Shown here one piece after another: positions 41,326 through 51,635 of a stretch of DNA of 64,000 nucleotides (the first letter of the stretch is position 1; every line of letters begins with the position of its first letter). Made by a program: the position numbers and the translations under genes. The notes under the pieces are model-generated. The model saw nothing but the letters and a program-made list of their open reading frames with translations, was not told the DNA's origin and made no database searches. This DNA comes from Phymatolithon calcareum (taxonomy: Eukaryota; Rhodophyta; Florideophyceae; Hapalidiales), in assembly GCA_977006965.1 (NCBI GenBank), contig OZ345352.1, forward strand, positions 1,488,001-1,552,000, in the 5' to 3' direction.

Positions 41326-44300
41326 ATGACCGATGACCACATCCCAACCCGCCCCTGGCCCACGGTCAGCATCTCCACACTGCGCGCTGACGCCTCCAAC
41401 CACCGCGATTGGAGATTGTGCGTTGAAGCAGTGGCCCAAGGCCAACAGGCCGCTGATTTGCTCAGGCGCGCACCTATCAACGGCAACAAAGTCGAAACCG
41501 CGCAGGCTGCGCTTCTAAAATCATTCCTCATGTTAACTGTCTGCACAACGCTGCGCCAAGCTGTTGCACCCATGAGCGCCCTCGACGCGTACAAACACCT
41601 TGTCCAAATCGCTCCTCAGGTATCCATATACCAGGTGTCTATCGATACGACAGTGAAACCGCTCAACTCGCACATGTCGACCGCGGCGTACATCGCCGCC
41701 CACAGAGACCGCCACGACCAGCTCCTCAGCGCAGATGCTGAGCACCATCTATCCAAGCCCGCCTCGTTTATCGCAGACATCGTTGGCGGGTTGCCCAACA
41801 CGGCCCACGCCCACGCCATTCGTGAGCTCTACGCGTACCTCCCGGATGCCCATCGCACATATGAGGTTGCCAACCGCCTCATTGCTGCCGTGTTACGCCT
41901 TCCGCCCAACCCCCCGCGAAGTAACAACAACAAGAAGAGCAACCAAGGGGCAGCCGGCAACGCGAGCAAGGATGTCAAGCACTACGGCCGCCGCCCTAAC
42001 GATCCAAACGTTACCGATTACCGGTGCATGATGCACAGGATGGACAACCACGCCGAAGGTGACGACATTTGCAAAGCAATCAAGGCGCGCGCCGCTGCGC
42101 GCGCTGCGCAGCGACCCAGTGAGCCTGCTCCGGCCGTCGCTGCCGTCAACGCCCAAGACAAAATAGCTGACCGTATTGCCTCCCGCCTCGCCACCATATT
42201 GACAGACGACATGAGTCCCAACGTAAACAACACATCCAACTATCTTGCTCGCCCCCTTCTTGATAGCTGCGCCACACACCATATGACCAGCAAGCGCTCG
42301 CGCCTAGAGAATGCCATACCCAAATCCGCTGCAGTCCGCCTTGCAAACAACGCACGTACAAGCGCAACGCATGTAGGTACATCGTACGTGCGTGGAAGTA
42401 CAAAGCCACTCAAACTCGAGAACGTGCTAGCAGTTCCAGAGCTTTCCAACGACATCGTTTCGGCGCCCAACATTGCGCAAGAGTATGATATCCTCCTTCA
42501 AGGAAACCGTTTCTACATCACGCCACCAACTGGGGCACGTCCTCAAGACGTCATTGCCACCGGCACCGTACAAGACGGAATGTACAAGTTCGACGAAGAA
42601 CAGGAACCTCATGGCACGCGAACACGCGCGGTCGCGCGCATACCAACTTCCCTACGCAAAGCGCACAATATACTGGCACATTCCAATCCCGCGGCCATTG
42701 CACGCGCTCTACACGCGAACCCTTCTATTCAGCATCACGTTACATCTGAGACAGGAGAATTCACCTGTGAACCATGTTCCTCCTCAAAGTTAACCCGCGC
42801 TCCTCACCCAACTGTCAGACGCCAAAGCATTCAACCATTTGAAAAGCTAAGCACTGACACTGCCGGCCCTCTCACAAGGACCACACGGGGAAACAAGTAT
42901 TTCACTGTGCTTGCCGATCAGAAGACAGGTTGGCTCGCAGCTCTACCTACCCCCACCAAATCCGCCTCGGGGCCGCTGCTTGTGAATAAGTTGCGCGAAA
43001 TACAGCGCCAGTCTGGGCTCACCGTCAAGCGTCTTCACTCAGACGGCGCTCCTGAGCTCTGTGCCGGTGCACCGAAGCGCTACGCGGAGCAAAATGGAAT
43101 TGCGCTGACCAAGGCCGTTCCGAACGCGCCTCAATCCAACGGCCAAGCCGAGCGTGCAATAAGAACACTCAAAGAGTGCATTCGTACGCAACTTACCGCG
43201 GCAAAGCTCCCGCAGCACCTTTGGGACTACGCATTGGCGGACTGCGTCGCCAAGCGCAACATCATGCCTACCACTGGCACCCTAAGTACACCCCACGAGC
43301 TTATATTCGGGACGAAAGCGCCATTGCCACTACAAGTACCATTTGGTACCCGTGGCTTCGTACCGAACAGATCCCGCAGCATGAAAAGCTTCACACCACG
43401 CGGAATCTCGTGCAAATACCTATCCCCCAACTCCACAGATACTGTACAGGTCTTGCAGATTCCGCAAAAACGCGTACTCGAGGCCAGAGCAGCAGATTTT
43501 GTACCCTCTATCGTTACTACGCAGTCGACACCATCTACAGAGAAGACCACGGAAACTCACACAGCACGCCGTGCAACAACTTCAATGAACTCGTCGCTGT
43601 TGTCCTGCCACAAGCCGGCCAGCTTCCAAGACACGCTCCCTGAGCCAGCCTCGCCTACAAAACGCGAACTCCGGCCACGAGAACAGTTGCGCCGCCCTCT
43701 ACGATTCCAATCTCGGACAAACAAACCCAACGAAAGTCCACTCGTGGACGTCAACCAGGCGCCCTCAAGCACGGTCGACAACGAGGCTGCGGTTTCCGCT
43801 GTGAGCATCATCACAAGCACCCCGACCAAGCCGCCACCAGATCCGCGCTCCCTGCAAAAAGCACTCGCAAGCCGATTTCGCCAACAATGGGCAGAAGCCC
43901 ACGATGGTTTCATAGACAAAATGGTGTCCCTCGGCGCATGGACCTTCGTAACAACCAAACCGGGTGACAAAACGGTCCAAAACACGTGGAAATACCGCTA
44001 CAAGACGGACAAGAACGGGTGTATATCCGGGGTCAGCGCGAGATGCACTGTTAGAGGAGACCGAATGGCGGCCAACGTACACTACGACCCCCTTCGCACT
44101 GCCGCTCAGTCGCCATCGCACACGGCGCGCCGCCTTTTGTACGCTCACGCTGCCCTTCATGGCGAGCACATGTGCGGCCTTGACGTGCCAGCTGCATACC
44201 CACGCGCGACGGCGGACGCGCGCTACCCAGTACTCATGAAGCAGCCGCGTCGCGCGGACGGTTCATATACAGCACCGGGCAAGCACGTACGCATCCAATG

Positions 44301-45429
44301 CGCGCAAATGGGGAGCCCGGACGATGGCTTCCTGTGGGAAGCCCACCGAAACGCAAAGCTGCAGGAGTGGGGCTGGCAGCAACTACAAGCGGAGCCAGGA
44401 TGCTTCCTCTTCATCGACCGCGCGAACGGCGACGTCGCACGCCTCCTAGCAGACACCGACGACTTCGTCCTAACGTCTAAAAGCGCCCTACTCCTCGCCA
44501 AGCTCAAAGAAAAACTCTCCAATGAATGGCAAGTGACTGAGCAGAATCCATTGGAGCAACACATGGGTGTCGCCATACAGCAGACCGCAACAGGTGTCAA
44601 GCTCACCGTGAGAAAGCACATTGAAGAAATCCTCGACTCCTTCGGGCTCGCAGATTGCAATCCTGCCACAATGCCGCACGACACCAAGGCCAACCTCGTT
44701 GCTCGAAAGCCCGACGAGCCTGCCCTCTCACATGAGGACCATCGCCTCTACCGCCACGGCGTCGGGCTTGCGCGTTTCATCGCAGACACCGTTGTCTATG
44801 AGATCGCCTATATTACCGCCGTGCTTGCACGTGCGCTCGAATCCCCGGCGCAGCGCCACATGGAAGCGCTCAAGCGGCTCGTCCGCTACCTCGCTGGTCG
44901 ACGAGATGCTTCCATAGAGTACAAGCATGCCGCCGACCCTGTCCTGCGCGCATACTCCGACTCCGATTGGGCAGCGTGCCCTTCCACAAGGCGTTCACGC
45001 ACCGGCGTCGCAATCACACTCGCAGGCGATTTAGTCTACTGGAAGAGCAAACTACAACCATCCATTACCCTCAGCACAGCAGAGGCCGAATTCACTGCTG
45101 CTTCCGACGCCGCAAGAGTCATTGTCTGGCTCTACCAACTATCGCAGGACTGGTGCATGCCCATACGCGCGCCCATCGAGCTGAACATCGACAATAACGC
45201 TGCTATATCAATGACCGTGGCCAACGGTCCAACGACAAGGAGCAAACATATCGACACCAGAGCACGCTACATAACCGAGCAAGTACACCGAAAAGCCATC
45301 GAAGTCAAGCACGTGCCCGGTGAGTACCAGCTCGCTGATATCTTTACTAAGCCCCTAAGTCGAGTAAAGTTCATGCGCAACCTGCAATTGATCCGTACCC
45401 GCGCAGCAGAGCCTGCCCGGGGCTGCTAA
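41326..45429 (+). CDS. gag-pol: Copia gag-pol polyprotein
   Basis: 1367 aa from the first in-frame ATG (MTDDHIP); the frame is open from 41119 without an ATG. Gag has no classical CCHC box, but CMMHRMDNHAEGDDIC at about 245-260 could bind zinc as C-H-H-C. The protease motif is DSCATHHMT (D313), with cysteine where glycine is usual. Integrase D511, D573 and E609 give DD35E. In the RT, D953 lies in LDVPAAYP, and D1045-D1046 lie in LADTDDF where copia RTs usually have YVDD. RNase H begins YSDSDWA (about 1210) and runs to ADIFTKPL. All acidic catalytic residues are present. The stop lies in a copy of the LTR start (TGCTAAACCC). Confidence 0.95.
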   Translation: MTDDHIPTRPWPTVSISTLRADASNHRDWRLCVEAVAQGQQAADLLRRAPINGNKVETAQAALLKSFLMLTVCTTLRQAVAPMSALDAYKHLVQIAPQVSIYQVSIDTTVKPLNSHMSTAAYIAAHRDRHDQLLSADAEHHLSKPASFIADIVGGLPNTAHAHAIRELYAYLPDAHRTYEVANRLIAAVLRLPPNPPRSNNNKKSNQGAAGNASKDVKHYGRRPNDPNVTDYRCMMHRMDNHAEGDDICKAIKARAAARAAQRPSEPAPAVAAVNAQDKIADRIASRLATILTDDMSPNVNNTSNYLARPLLDSCATHHMTSKRSRLENAIPKSAAVRLANNARTSATHVGTSYVRGSTKPLKLENVLAVPELSNDIVSAPNIAQEYDILLQGNRFYITPPTGARPQDVIATGTVQDGMYKFDEEQEPHGTRTRAVARIPTSLRKAHNILAHSNPAAIARALHANPSIQHHVTSETGEFTCEPCSSSKLTRAPHPTVRRQSIQPFEKLSTDTAGPLTRTTRGNKYFTVLADQKTGWLAALPTPTKSASGPLLVNKLREIQRQSGLTVKRLHSDGAPELCAGAPKRYAEQNGIALTKAVPNAPQSNGQAERAIRTLKECIRTQLTAAKLPQHLWDYALADCVAKRNIMPTTGTLSTPHELIFGTKAPLPLQVPFGTRGFVPNRSRSMKSFTPRGISCKYLSPNSTDTVQVLQIPQKRVLEARAADFVPSIVTTQSTPSTEKTTETHTARRATTSMNSSLLSCHKPASFQDTLPEPASPTKRELRPREQLRRPLRFQSRTNKPNESPLVDVNQAPSSTVDNEAAVSAVSIITSTPTKPPPDPRSLQKALASRFRQQWAEAHDGFIDKMVSLGAWTFVTTKPGDKTVQNTWKYRYKTDKNGCISGVSARCTVRGDRMAANVHYDPLRTAAQSPSHTARRLLYAHAALHGEHMCGLDVPAAYPRATADARYPVLMKQPRRADGSYTAPGKHVRIQCAQMGSPDDGFLWEAHRNAKLQEWGWQQLQAEPGCFLFIDRANGDVARLLADTDDFVLTSKSALLLAKLKEKLSNEWQVTEQNPLEQHMGVAIQQTATGVKLTVRKHIEEILDSFGLADCNPATMPHDTKANLVARKPDEPALSHEDHRLYRHGVGLARFIADTVVYEIAYITAVLARALESPAQRHMEALKRLVRYLAGRRDASIEYKHAADPVLRAYSDSDWAACPSTRRSRTGVAITLAGDLVYWKSKLQPSITLSTAEAEFTAASDAARVIVWLYQLSQDWCMPIRAPIELNIDNNAAISMTVANGPTTRSKHIDTRARYITEQVHRKAIEVKHVPGEYQLADIFTKPLSRVKFMRNLQLIRTRAAEPARGC

Positions 45430-45470
45430 ACCCACAACACCATCTCCAGCCCCTACTGCACAGTCACATC
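45424..45470 (+). other. Partial duplicate of the LTR start
   Basis: TGCTAAACCCACA at 45424-45436 repeats the first 13 nt of the 5' LTR. It lies 47 bp before the actual 3' LTR start and is preceded by CCCGGGGC. Confidence 0.7.
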
Positions 45471-45713
45471 TGCTCAACCCACACGCGATCACGTTGTGTA
45501 CATACTGTGCAAGGCGTATCGTGTGACACATTCGCATGGCGAACTCAACACACAAACTCAAGTTGCAACGAGACACAAGTTGTATAACCTCGAGAGCCAT
45601 CCCTGCCAGGTGAACTCTATGTGCTACTGCACTCACGAGGATAATGCCATTAGCCCGGGAGTATAAGTAGCAAGCTAGACACATCAGTAAAGGAAAGAAG
45701 TATTAGTTCAACA
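45471..45713 (+). repeat. 3' LTR of copia element
   Basis: 243 bp, TGCTCAACCC to TTCAACA. Two substitutions relative to the 5' LTR. Confidence 0.95.
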
Positions 45714-45718
45714 ACTGC
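45714..45718. repeat. Target-site duplication ACTGC, right
   Basis: Partner of 40849-40853. Confidence 0.9.
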
Positions 45719-46257
45719 TCCAGAGTTCGAGCCTCGCCGATCGAAATGCCTATATCAAGCAGGACGCCGAAGAAACCTTAATCTCCAGCACACGCATCGC
45801 AAGCTTGCAGACGCACTCACACGGAGGCACGCACTTCGGAACGTGCCTGAACCGAGACGTGAACCGCGCGTAAGGCAGCGAACAGCGTAAGGAGCTCTTT
45901 GACACACCGGCTGTCCTTTTTCCACAAGGACTCGTGGATATCTGATATCTCGGCGGAAGGTTGACAGGAGAGCTTTTCGAGTTGGCAGCCCACGTTTTTT
46001 TGTTTACCACCCACCCACCCTTCATAGTCTTTTGTAGTAGTAGTGAAGCTATCGCACAGCTACAACTACGGCAATCCGGTTCTCCGGCAAGCGGTGCTTG
46101 TCCGGGAGGAGGTTCCTAAGAGTTACTGGACGGTGTCCGGGAACTCTAGTAAGGAGAAGCGCGACATTGCTCGCCTTCTCTGGGGAGCTAGACCGTTGGA
46201 CGCCGTGAAAGCAAAGTCGCCAAAATTTCGGTTTTATGTTTTCGAATAAAACCGCAG
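45719..46257 (+). pseudogene. Repeat family D, part right of copia
   Basis: Continues 40225-40853 and matches the reverse complement of 2621-3120, including EETL, ASLQT, REEVPKS, TVSGNSSKEKRDIARLLWGA and the final FE plus stop (46247-46249). Several frame breaks and stops. Confidence 0.6.
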
Positions 46258-47369
46258 ATCTTCCTAAAGTCTGTCAAGGCAGGCAGTCTCCAAGCCTACC
46301 TCGCTATCACAATAAATATTAAAAACTCCTATATGGTCCTCAGCTGCTCTGAGATACCCCATATCCTTTGATATGTTTGCCAAATCCTCTTGTCTTCCTC
46401 CATATTCTTCTGCCTCTTCCAATTACTTCTCCCGTCTAATTAGGCTGAAAGCGAACCTTTCAGCCTGTTTTGCTCCCCTCACCCTTGCGCTAGCGAGTCG
46501 GCACAGCACGTTCATCCGCTTTCTTCGACGTTCGGCATGCTCTCTAGGGATTGATAGTTCCTTCCATGAGGCTGGCTATTCAAACTGCGCTATAACCTAG
46601 TGTCCGGGCACATGCGTGCGTTGAATGCTGGTGTCCTGGGATGAGGCGTACTGCTTGTAGAATCCGTTCACTGAGAGTCAGACTAGAGGGATGGCTGGAG
46701 TCTTCTGTGGAAGACCACTGACTTTGTTACGTCCCGACCAGTACTGAGCCTTCAATTGCTGCACATGGTCAAGTGCCTTCACCCATTGTTCTCCTTCTCC
46801 GCGACGCTGTAGAATCACAAGCGAAACCGACTGAGATTGGCACAGAAGAGTGTTGTACCAAGAAAACGATGTGGATACAATCTGAAATCGCAATACCGCG
46901 AGCATGCTTCTGCAAAAGGCAGAACTGTTAAGTATTCGTATGGAACCGACTGGCAGACTCTGAGGTCAGCTCACAGTGAGTGGTCGAAATGCAGTCTGTA
47001 ATTCCGAGTTAAGAGTACTCCTCGCCAGTTTCCCAGCCATCGTGACAAACGACGTGTAGAGGTCAGTCTTGCAGAAAAGGTATGCCCCTCTCGTCCACTG
47101 CCTTGCTCTTGTACATATAGCGGATAGTTGCAAACGACTTTTAAAAGATCGTCGAGCACGTAAGCGTGTTTAATTTTGCCAGTGTACGCAGTAGCTATTC
47201 ACTCTTCAGGTGGCTATTTAAATTGAATTGTTCTACAATAGCTGAAACGCTTTTATCTATCGTCGCCTCGAGACAGGTCAACTGCTTGGCTTTACAACAT
47301 TAGTCCTCTCCAGGACCGGGAAAACATACTGCAGCGGTAGTACTTGCGGCAATCGAGTCGGCAGAGGGC
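46258..47369. other. No recognisable gene
   Basis: The 3' flank of repeat D (shared with 2570-2620 in inverse orientation for about 60 bp), then unrecognised sequence. Confidence 0.45.
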
Positions 47370-47996
47370 TTGTTCTACAAAAATGTTTTCGGAAAGTATG
47401 CCGAACACCGCCGGGACCGAATGCGAGTTCTGTGCCGACTGGGACCACCAAAGATGAGGAGACGTCATCAAGCAGAAAGGTTTGCATTAAGCCTGGTAAG
47501 GCACAAAAAGCGCCTTGAAGAAACAGAAGAGTACGTTGGAAGAGATGAGGACGTAAAGGAAGCAATGAAGGATATTGAATATCTCAAGATGTATGAAGAC
47601 TTGCGACAAGCCCTTCAGAAAGCCCAGGAGGGATCTGTCACGAAGAAGACGAGGAGAGAAGAAACAATTAAGGTATGGGAAAAGGAAGAAGAAGGCAGGT
47701 CAATGAAGATTCCTATTGAAGGCAAGCTACCAGGGATCCTTTACATAGGAGAAAGAACAACACGTTTAAGGTGCCTAAGGTTGACATTCAACCGAGCACC
47801 CCTTTGCAGGAAATCAGTGTTGGGTGCGTACTGTGGGATTACCGCGGTGGTCGAACTAGTCGCCTTACAACGTACTCTAGCGTCATCGAAGATGAGTACA
47901 GAAATTGAGTTTGAGTGCAAGAGACTTACAGGAGCTCTTGTTGGGAGAGAATTACGAATCAAGAACGTTTTGAGCAGCCAGATGACTATAGCGTAG
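47370..47996 (+). mobile_element. LINE reverse transcriptase C-terminal relic
   Basis: A 208-codon frame. The charged helical part is followed by a region like the tail of R1/R2-type non-LTR elements: IPIEGKLPGILYI, then TRLRCLRLTFNRAPLCRK and CGIT. Cysteines of the zinc-like finger are partly lost. 5'-truncated; no RT core present. No close match elsewhere in the window. Confidence 0.5.
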
Positions 47997-49575
47997 AGAT
48001 TATGCAAGAGCTGCCCCGTTACTCCAAGGTGAGGCTTTGGGAGCTCTCAAAAATAAAATCATCAAATATCCCCGGTAGTACTTGCTCAGGAAACTCTATT
48101 CTAATCACGAATATGAAGGATAAGTAAACGGAATATTCAACCGGCATTCAAGTACAGTTGCACTGTAGTGCTGCTGTGCAGAAGAGCGGTGTGAGAGATA
48201 ATGCAGCATCGGGATGAAAAAGCGACAAGAAAAGCCGTACTATAGTAGAAGTATGTGCTGCGCTGTCAAGCTGCGTCGGAAGTGTGTTGAAGTCGAGGCA
48301 TTGTAAGATGAGATGAGATGAGATTCTGTCGGAATACAGTTGCTGCAGGACGCGAAGAAAACAGTTCTGCTCTACCGCCGCTCTCATTCAAAGCGGACAT
48401 AATTTCTGCCATGCGTGTGATGAATTAGATTCTGAGGAATGATTTGAAAGTCAACAGTAGCATGCACTAAGTGTGTGTTTACCGCTTCTGTGCAGCTCTG
48501 TATGTTATATTCTGCTTTTTTCAGCTTTTGAATTCATTAAATGCAATCAGAAACATTCATGAGACTATTCTGACAGTTCGTGCATGCATACAGTAGTGCT
48601 GGGTTTTTGTGGTCGTCAAGAATGATGCTGACACTTAGTCTGCAACACGAATGATGAATTGTGCATGATATTCGCGACGGGTTGTGAACAATTACACTCG
48701 ACTCCACTTTCGTGCATGGTGTGCTATTATCATTGCTTCTGCAGATCCTTTTTTAAAGAAACAATGTACACTACATTGTAGTCGCAGAATGTTAAGGAAA
48801 ATACTACTGTATAAGCTCTCTGCGCAATAGTCCAACTGGCAGCCAGTGTATGGAGATTCAAACCCTATCTTTACATTTGCCCCGTGAAGGTAAACAAGAG
48901 CTAAGAGGACGGACTCGCCGGCAAGAGCAATGGATCATCTGACTTGGCTCATACAACACAGCTGCGGATGAGATTCACTAGAAATCGGAAGCAATTCAAT
49001 TCAGAAGTATTATTCAAGGAGCCAATGTCCAGCTGTCGTTATCAATTGCCCACATCATCCACTCCGATTTACATACGCGGACGACTTCAGCATCTGTGAC
49101 CGCAAAAACACTCTGCAAAAGTCCTCGAAAGAAAACTTTATCTCTCATCAATTAGATGCAGGATTACAGTGCTGTATATATTTCTTTCTCAATTTTTTAT
49201 CGCATGTTAACTTGTCACTTCGACAACTCACTTCTTCACTCCTTCGCTTCTCTACTCACTCGCGAGCTCACTCAACGTAGATAAACATCTCCCTCTCCCC
49301 TAAACAGTGGAAGAATAACATTTTCTATCACGTCTGCTGTATTCATTCATCCGATCGGGGGAACAGCCAAGATAACCACTTCTAGCGCAATTCATCATCA
49401 GAAGAGACCAATATCGCACCGCATACAGCGCTCTCGTCCCACAAGGCTGTGCACCACAAGAGAGCTCACACAGTCGTTCCGCATGCCAATTTCGCTGCGC
49501 GGGCATCGTGATGATGATGCAGCTGCACGCTCGGATTACACCGATCTCGCTCCCTGCATCGCTCCGCCTCCCGGC
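47997..49575. other. No recognisable gene
   Basis: AT-rich intergenic DNA ahead of the cysteine-rich protein gene. Nothing recognised apart from its promoter at the right edge. Confidence 0.5.
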
Positions 49576-49583
49576 TATATAAG
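49576..49583 (+). promoter_or_regulatory. TATA box of the cysteine-rich protein gene
   Basis: TATATAAG, 103 bp upstream of the ATG, in GC-rich context (CCGGCTATATAAGCG). The same GGCTATATAA core precedes both PAN-like gene copies. Confidence 0.75.
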
Positions 49584-49678
49584 CGTGCACTTTCCGGCCT
49601 TCCACTTTTCGTTCATCCGCCCTCACAGCACCTAACCAACATCCTCGTGCCATCTCCAACGCACTCACTGTCCCCGCC

Positions 49679-50257
49679 ATGAAGTCCTTCCTGTTCCTTT
49701 CCCTCCTCCTCGTCTTCCTCTCCGTGCCTGCGTCCGGCACGCGCTGCTTCAAAAAGTACAAAACCTGCTGCTTCCGCTATGAACCGTGCGGCCATCACGA
49801 CGCGCGGGTCCGCGTGACGAAACCGTGCCCCATCGAGAAGTGCGCGCCCCACTGCCACCGCAAGTGCCACGTTGTGCGCACGACTGTCGCGCGCCGTGTT
49901 TGCAAGATCGTGCGCGTCGCCGACGGACATCGCTGCCGTGGACGGCATTACCATCCCGATCACGCCGTGCCGCACAACGGACGTGGGTGCAAGACGGTGT
50001 ATAAGGATGTCAGGAGGTGCTACACGAAACGGGTTCCTGATAGCGATCGGGTTTGCAAAGATGTATGTGCAAGGAAATGCCATGTTGTCAGGGCGCATTG
50101 CGAGTTTTTCAAGATTGTGCGGTACGTCAAGTTCTGTGCGGAGGCTCGGTGCTCGCCGTTCAAGACGAGGGGTAATACTGTTGCGCCGGCGCCGTACAAT
50201 GGGAAGCCTGGGAAGACGATTAGGGTTGTGAGGGGGAAGAGGATTGGCCGGCATTAG
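49679..50257 (+). CDS. Cysteine-rich basic secreted protein
   Basis: 192 aa, single exon. Residues 1-20 (MKSFLFLSLLLVFLSVPASG) are a clear signal peptide. The mature part has 18 cysteines and many arginine, lysine and histidine residues. RKCHVVR occurs twice (about residues 62-68 and 132-138), each followed by a basic stretch and further cysteines, so the protein probably arose by internal duplication. No known domain recognised. Even cysteine number and a basic charge suggest a disulfide-stabilised extracellular or wall protein, perhaps defensive, but that is inference. Good TATA box upstream and no lesions. Confidence 0.8.
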   Translation: MKSFLFLSLLLVFLSVPASGTRCFKKYKTCCFRYEPCGHHDARVRVTKPCPIEKCAPHCHRKCHVVRTTVARRVCKIVRVADGHRCRGRHYHPDHAVPHNGRGCKTVYKDVRRCYTKRVPDSDRVCKDVCARKCHVVRAHCEFFKIVRYVKFCAEARCSPFKTRGNTVAPAPYNGKPGKTIRVVRGKRIGRH

Positions 50258-50583
50258 AGAGTGGAGTTGATGTTGAGAGTATGTTGACGCTTTTTGGAGT
50301 ACATGTGCAATGTAGTTCTTTTGGTTCTGATTGTCGACTTTGATGTGATGTTGAGGTCGTTGTTGCATTTGCGAATGAAATGCTTGTGATGGCTATTAAC
50401 GAGGGTGCAACATGTGCACTCATGCGACTGCAATGAGTAGAAGGTATCAGACTAAAGGATTTCGAAAGTGATACCACTGAAACGGAGATAAAAATGTTTT
50501 CGACGAAGTTTGTATTCTTATATTATGCGAAATGGAGCTTTTGGGTTCCGATTGAGTCCTAGTGTCTCGCCAGAAGTGCTGCC

Positions 50584-50640
50584 CCAAGCGTCAGCAGATG
50601 CATTGGTAACACTATAATAAAAATTTCCTCTTCTTCTTCT
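50584..50640 (+). mobile_element. LINE tail with conserved stem-loop
   Basis: CCAAGCGTC, loop AGCA, GATGC, one base, TTGG, then TAAC, an AATAAAAA-type run and a CTT-rich stretch. One of five copies. Confidence 0.7.
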
Positions 50641-50652
50641 TCTATTCTTATA

Positions 50653-51432
50653 TTATGTTACTGCTGTCTGGTTTTCTTCATCACTGGCGAACGAGTCTGC
50701 ACTGCTCGAGCAGCAGTCATACATTCTCGTGAACAGCATCATGATGACACCAGCCCCAAGTCCCCATACCGCCAACCCGATATTCACAGCCACAAACACG
50801 CCAGCACTGCTAGATATATGTTTTACTCTATCACGGCCATAAAAAATCCAATATGCCGCATGCCAAATACCGAAAATTATCACAGGAAACGGCAGATACG
50901 CGAGACGAAATCGAACCCGTGCGCCGAGGAGGACATCGAAAATAACAGGAATAAGTGGAAATCCGAAGATGCCGTACGCATACAAATAGGTATACACAGA
51001 ATATTCATACAAATACCATACACTGCCCCAAGTCGCAATGATGTCAATAAGAAACCCAAACAAAATCCCCGTTGCCGCCGTTTGATACAGCGGCACAGCG
51101 ACGTTCGGAATCCATCCCGTAGACTGCTTGCGCGCCGCCTGAATGGAGCACACAGCCAGCAGCGCGAACGAAACGCCGAGAAAGAACCAGTTCCAGTTGC
51201 CGAGCGCCAGTACGGAATGCTTGTCGAAGAAGTACAAGTATCTCTCGGCCGGAAAAGCAAACACTAGACTTATGGTAGTGAGAGCGTACAGGAGACGCAG
51301 GACGAAGACCGGCCACGCGTGCGTAAACCGTGACGTTCCAGCCTCCTCCACGGTGTGTCCGCCGAATAGCGGGGTGGTCGGCCCCCAGAGGCGAGCGCAA
51401 CAACTGTCGGATCGCACCGGCGCTTCGTCCAT
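50653..51432 (-). CDS. Multi-pass membrane protein
   Basis: 259 aa from the first in-frame ATG (MDEAPVRSDS); the frame is open about 35 codons further up but without ATG. Six or seven hydrophobic segments: FVLRLLYALTTISLVFAF, a WNWFFLGVSFALL segment, a GILFGFLIDIIATW segment, AYGIFGFPLIPVIFDVLL, FPVIIFGIWHAAYWIFYG and VAVNIGLAVWGLGAGVIMML. A short acidic tail follows (SDEENQTAVT). The layout, with RVRFRLAYL between membrane helices, loosely recalls Rolling-stone or FAR-17a/AIG1-like families, but I cannot assign it. A truncated paralogue lies at 63011-63376. Confidence 0.75.
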   Translation of the reverse strand: MDEAPVRSDSCCARLWGPTTPLFGGHTVEEAGTSRFTHAWPVFVLRLLYALTTISLVFAFPAERYLYFFDKHSVLALGNWNWFFLGVSFALLAVCSIQAARKQSTGWIPNVAVPLYQTAATGILFGFLIDIIATWGSVWYLYEYSVYTYLYAYGIFGFPLIPVIFDVLLGARVRFRLAYLPFPVIIFGIWHAAYWIFYGRDRVKHISSSAGVFVAVNIGLAVWGLGAGVIMMLFTRMYDCCSSSADSFASDEENQTAVT

Positions 51433-51635
51433 GCTGCCGTGCGCTCGCCTGCCGGAGATCCGAGGAGGAATCGCCACTTCATAGTTACGTTCGCCGACGG
51501 GACATGGAGGGGATGTCAGAATGGACAATGGTTCAAATTTTCAAAACTCGTTGTCGATTGATTACAGTGCTGTAGTACACCAATGAATGGGAAATTATTC
51601 GGAAGAATATGCCCTTTTCACAATTCAATTAGTAG

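Larger units (their letters stand above)
40854..45713 (+). mobile_element. Complete Ty1/copia LTR retrotransposon
   Basis: 4860 bp with 243-bp LTRs (TG...CA), a 5-bp duplication ACTGC, a primer site directly after the 5' LTR, and one uninterrupted gag-pol frame in copia order (protease, integrase, RT, RNase H). Two LTR differences indicate recent insertion. It sits inside repeat family D, whose uninterrupted homologue at 2.6-3.3 kb confirms both the site and the duplication. No polypurine tract precedes the 3' LTR. Confidence 0.96.
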
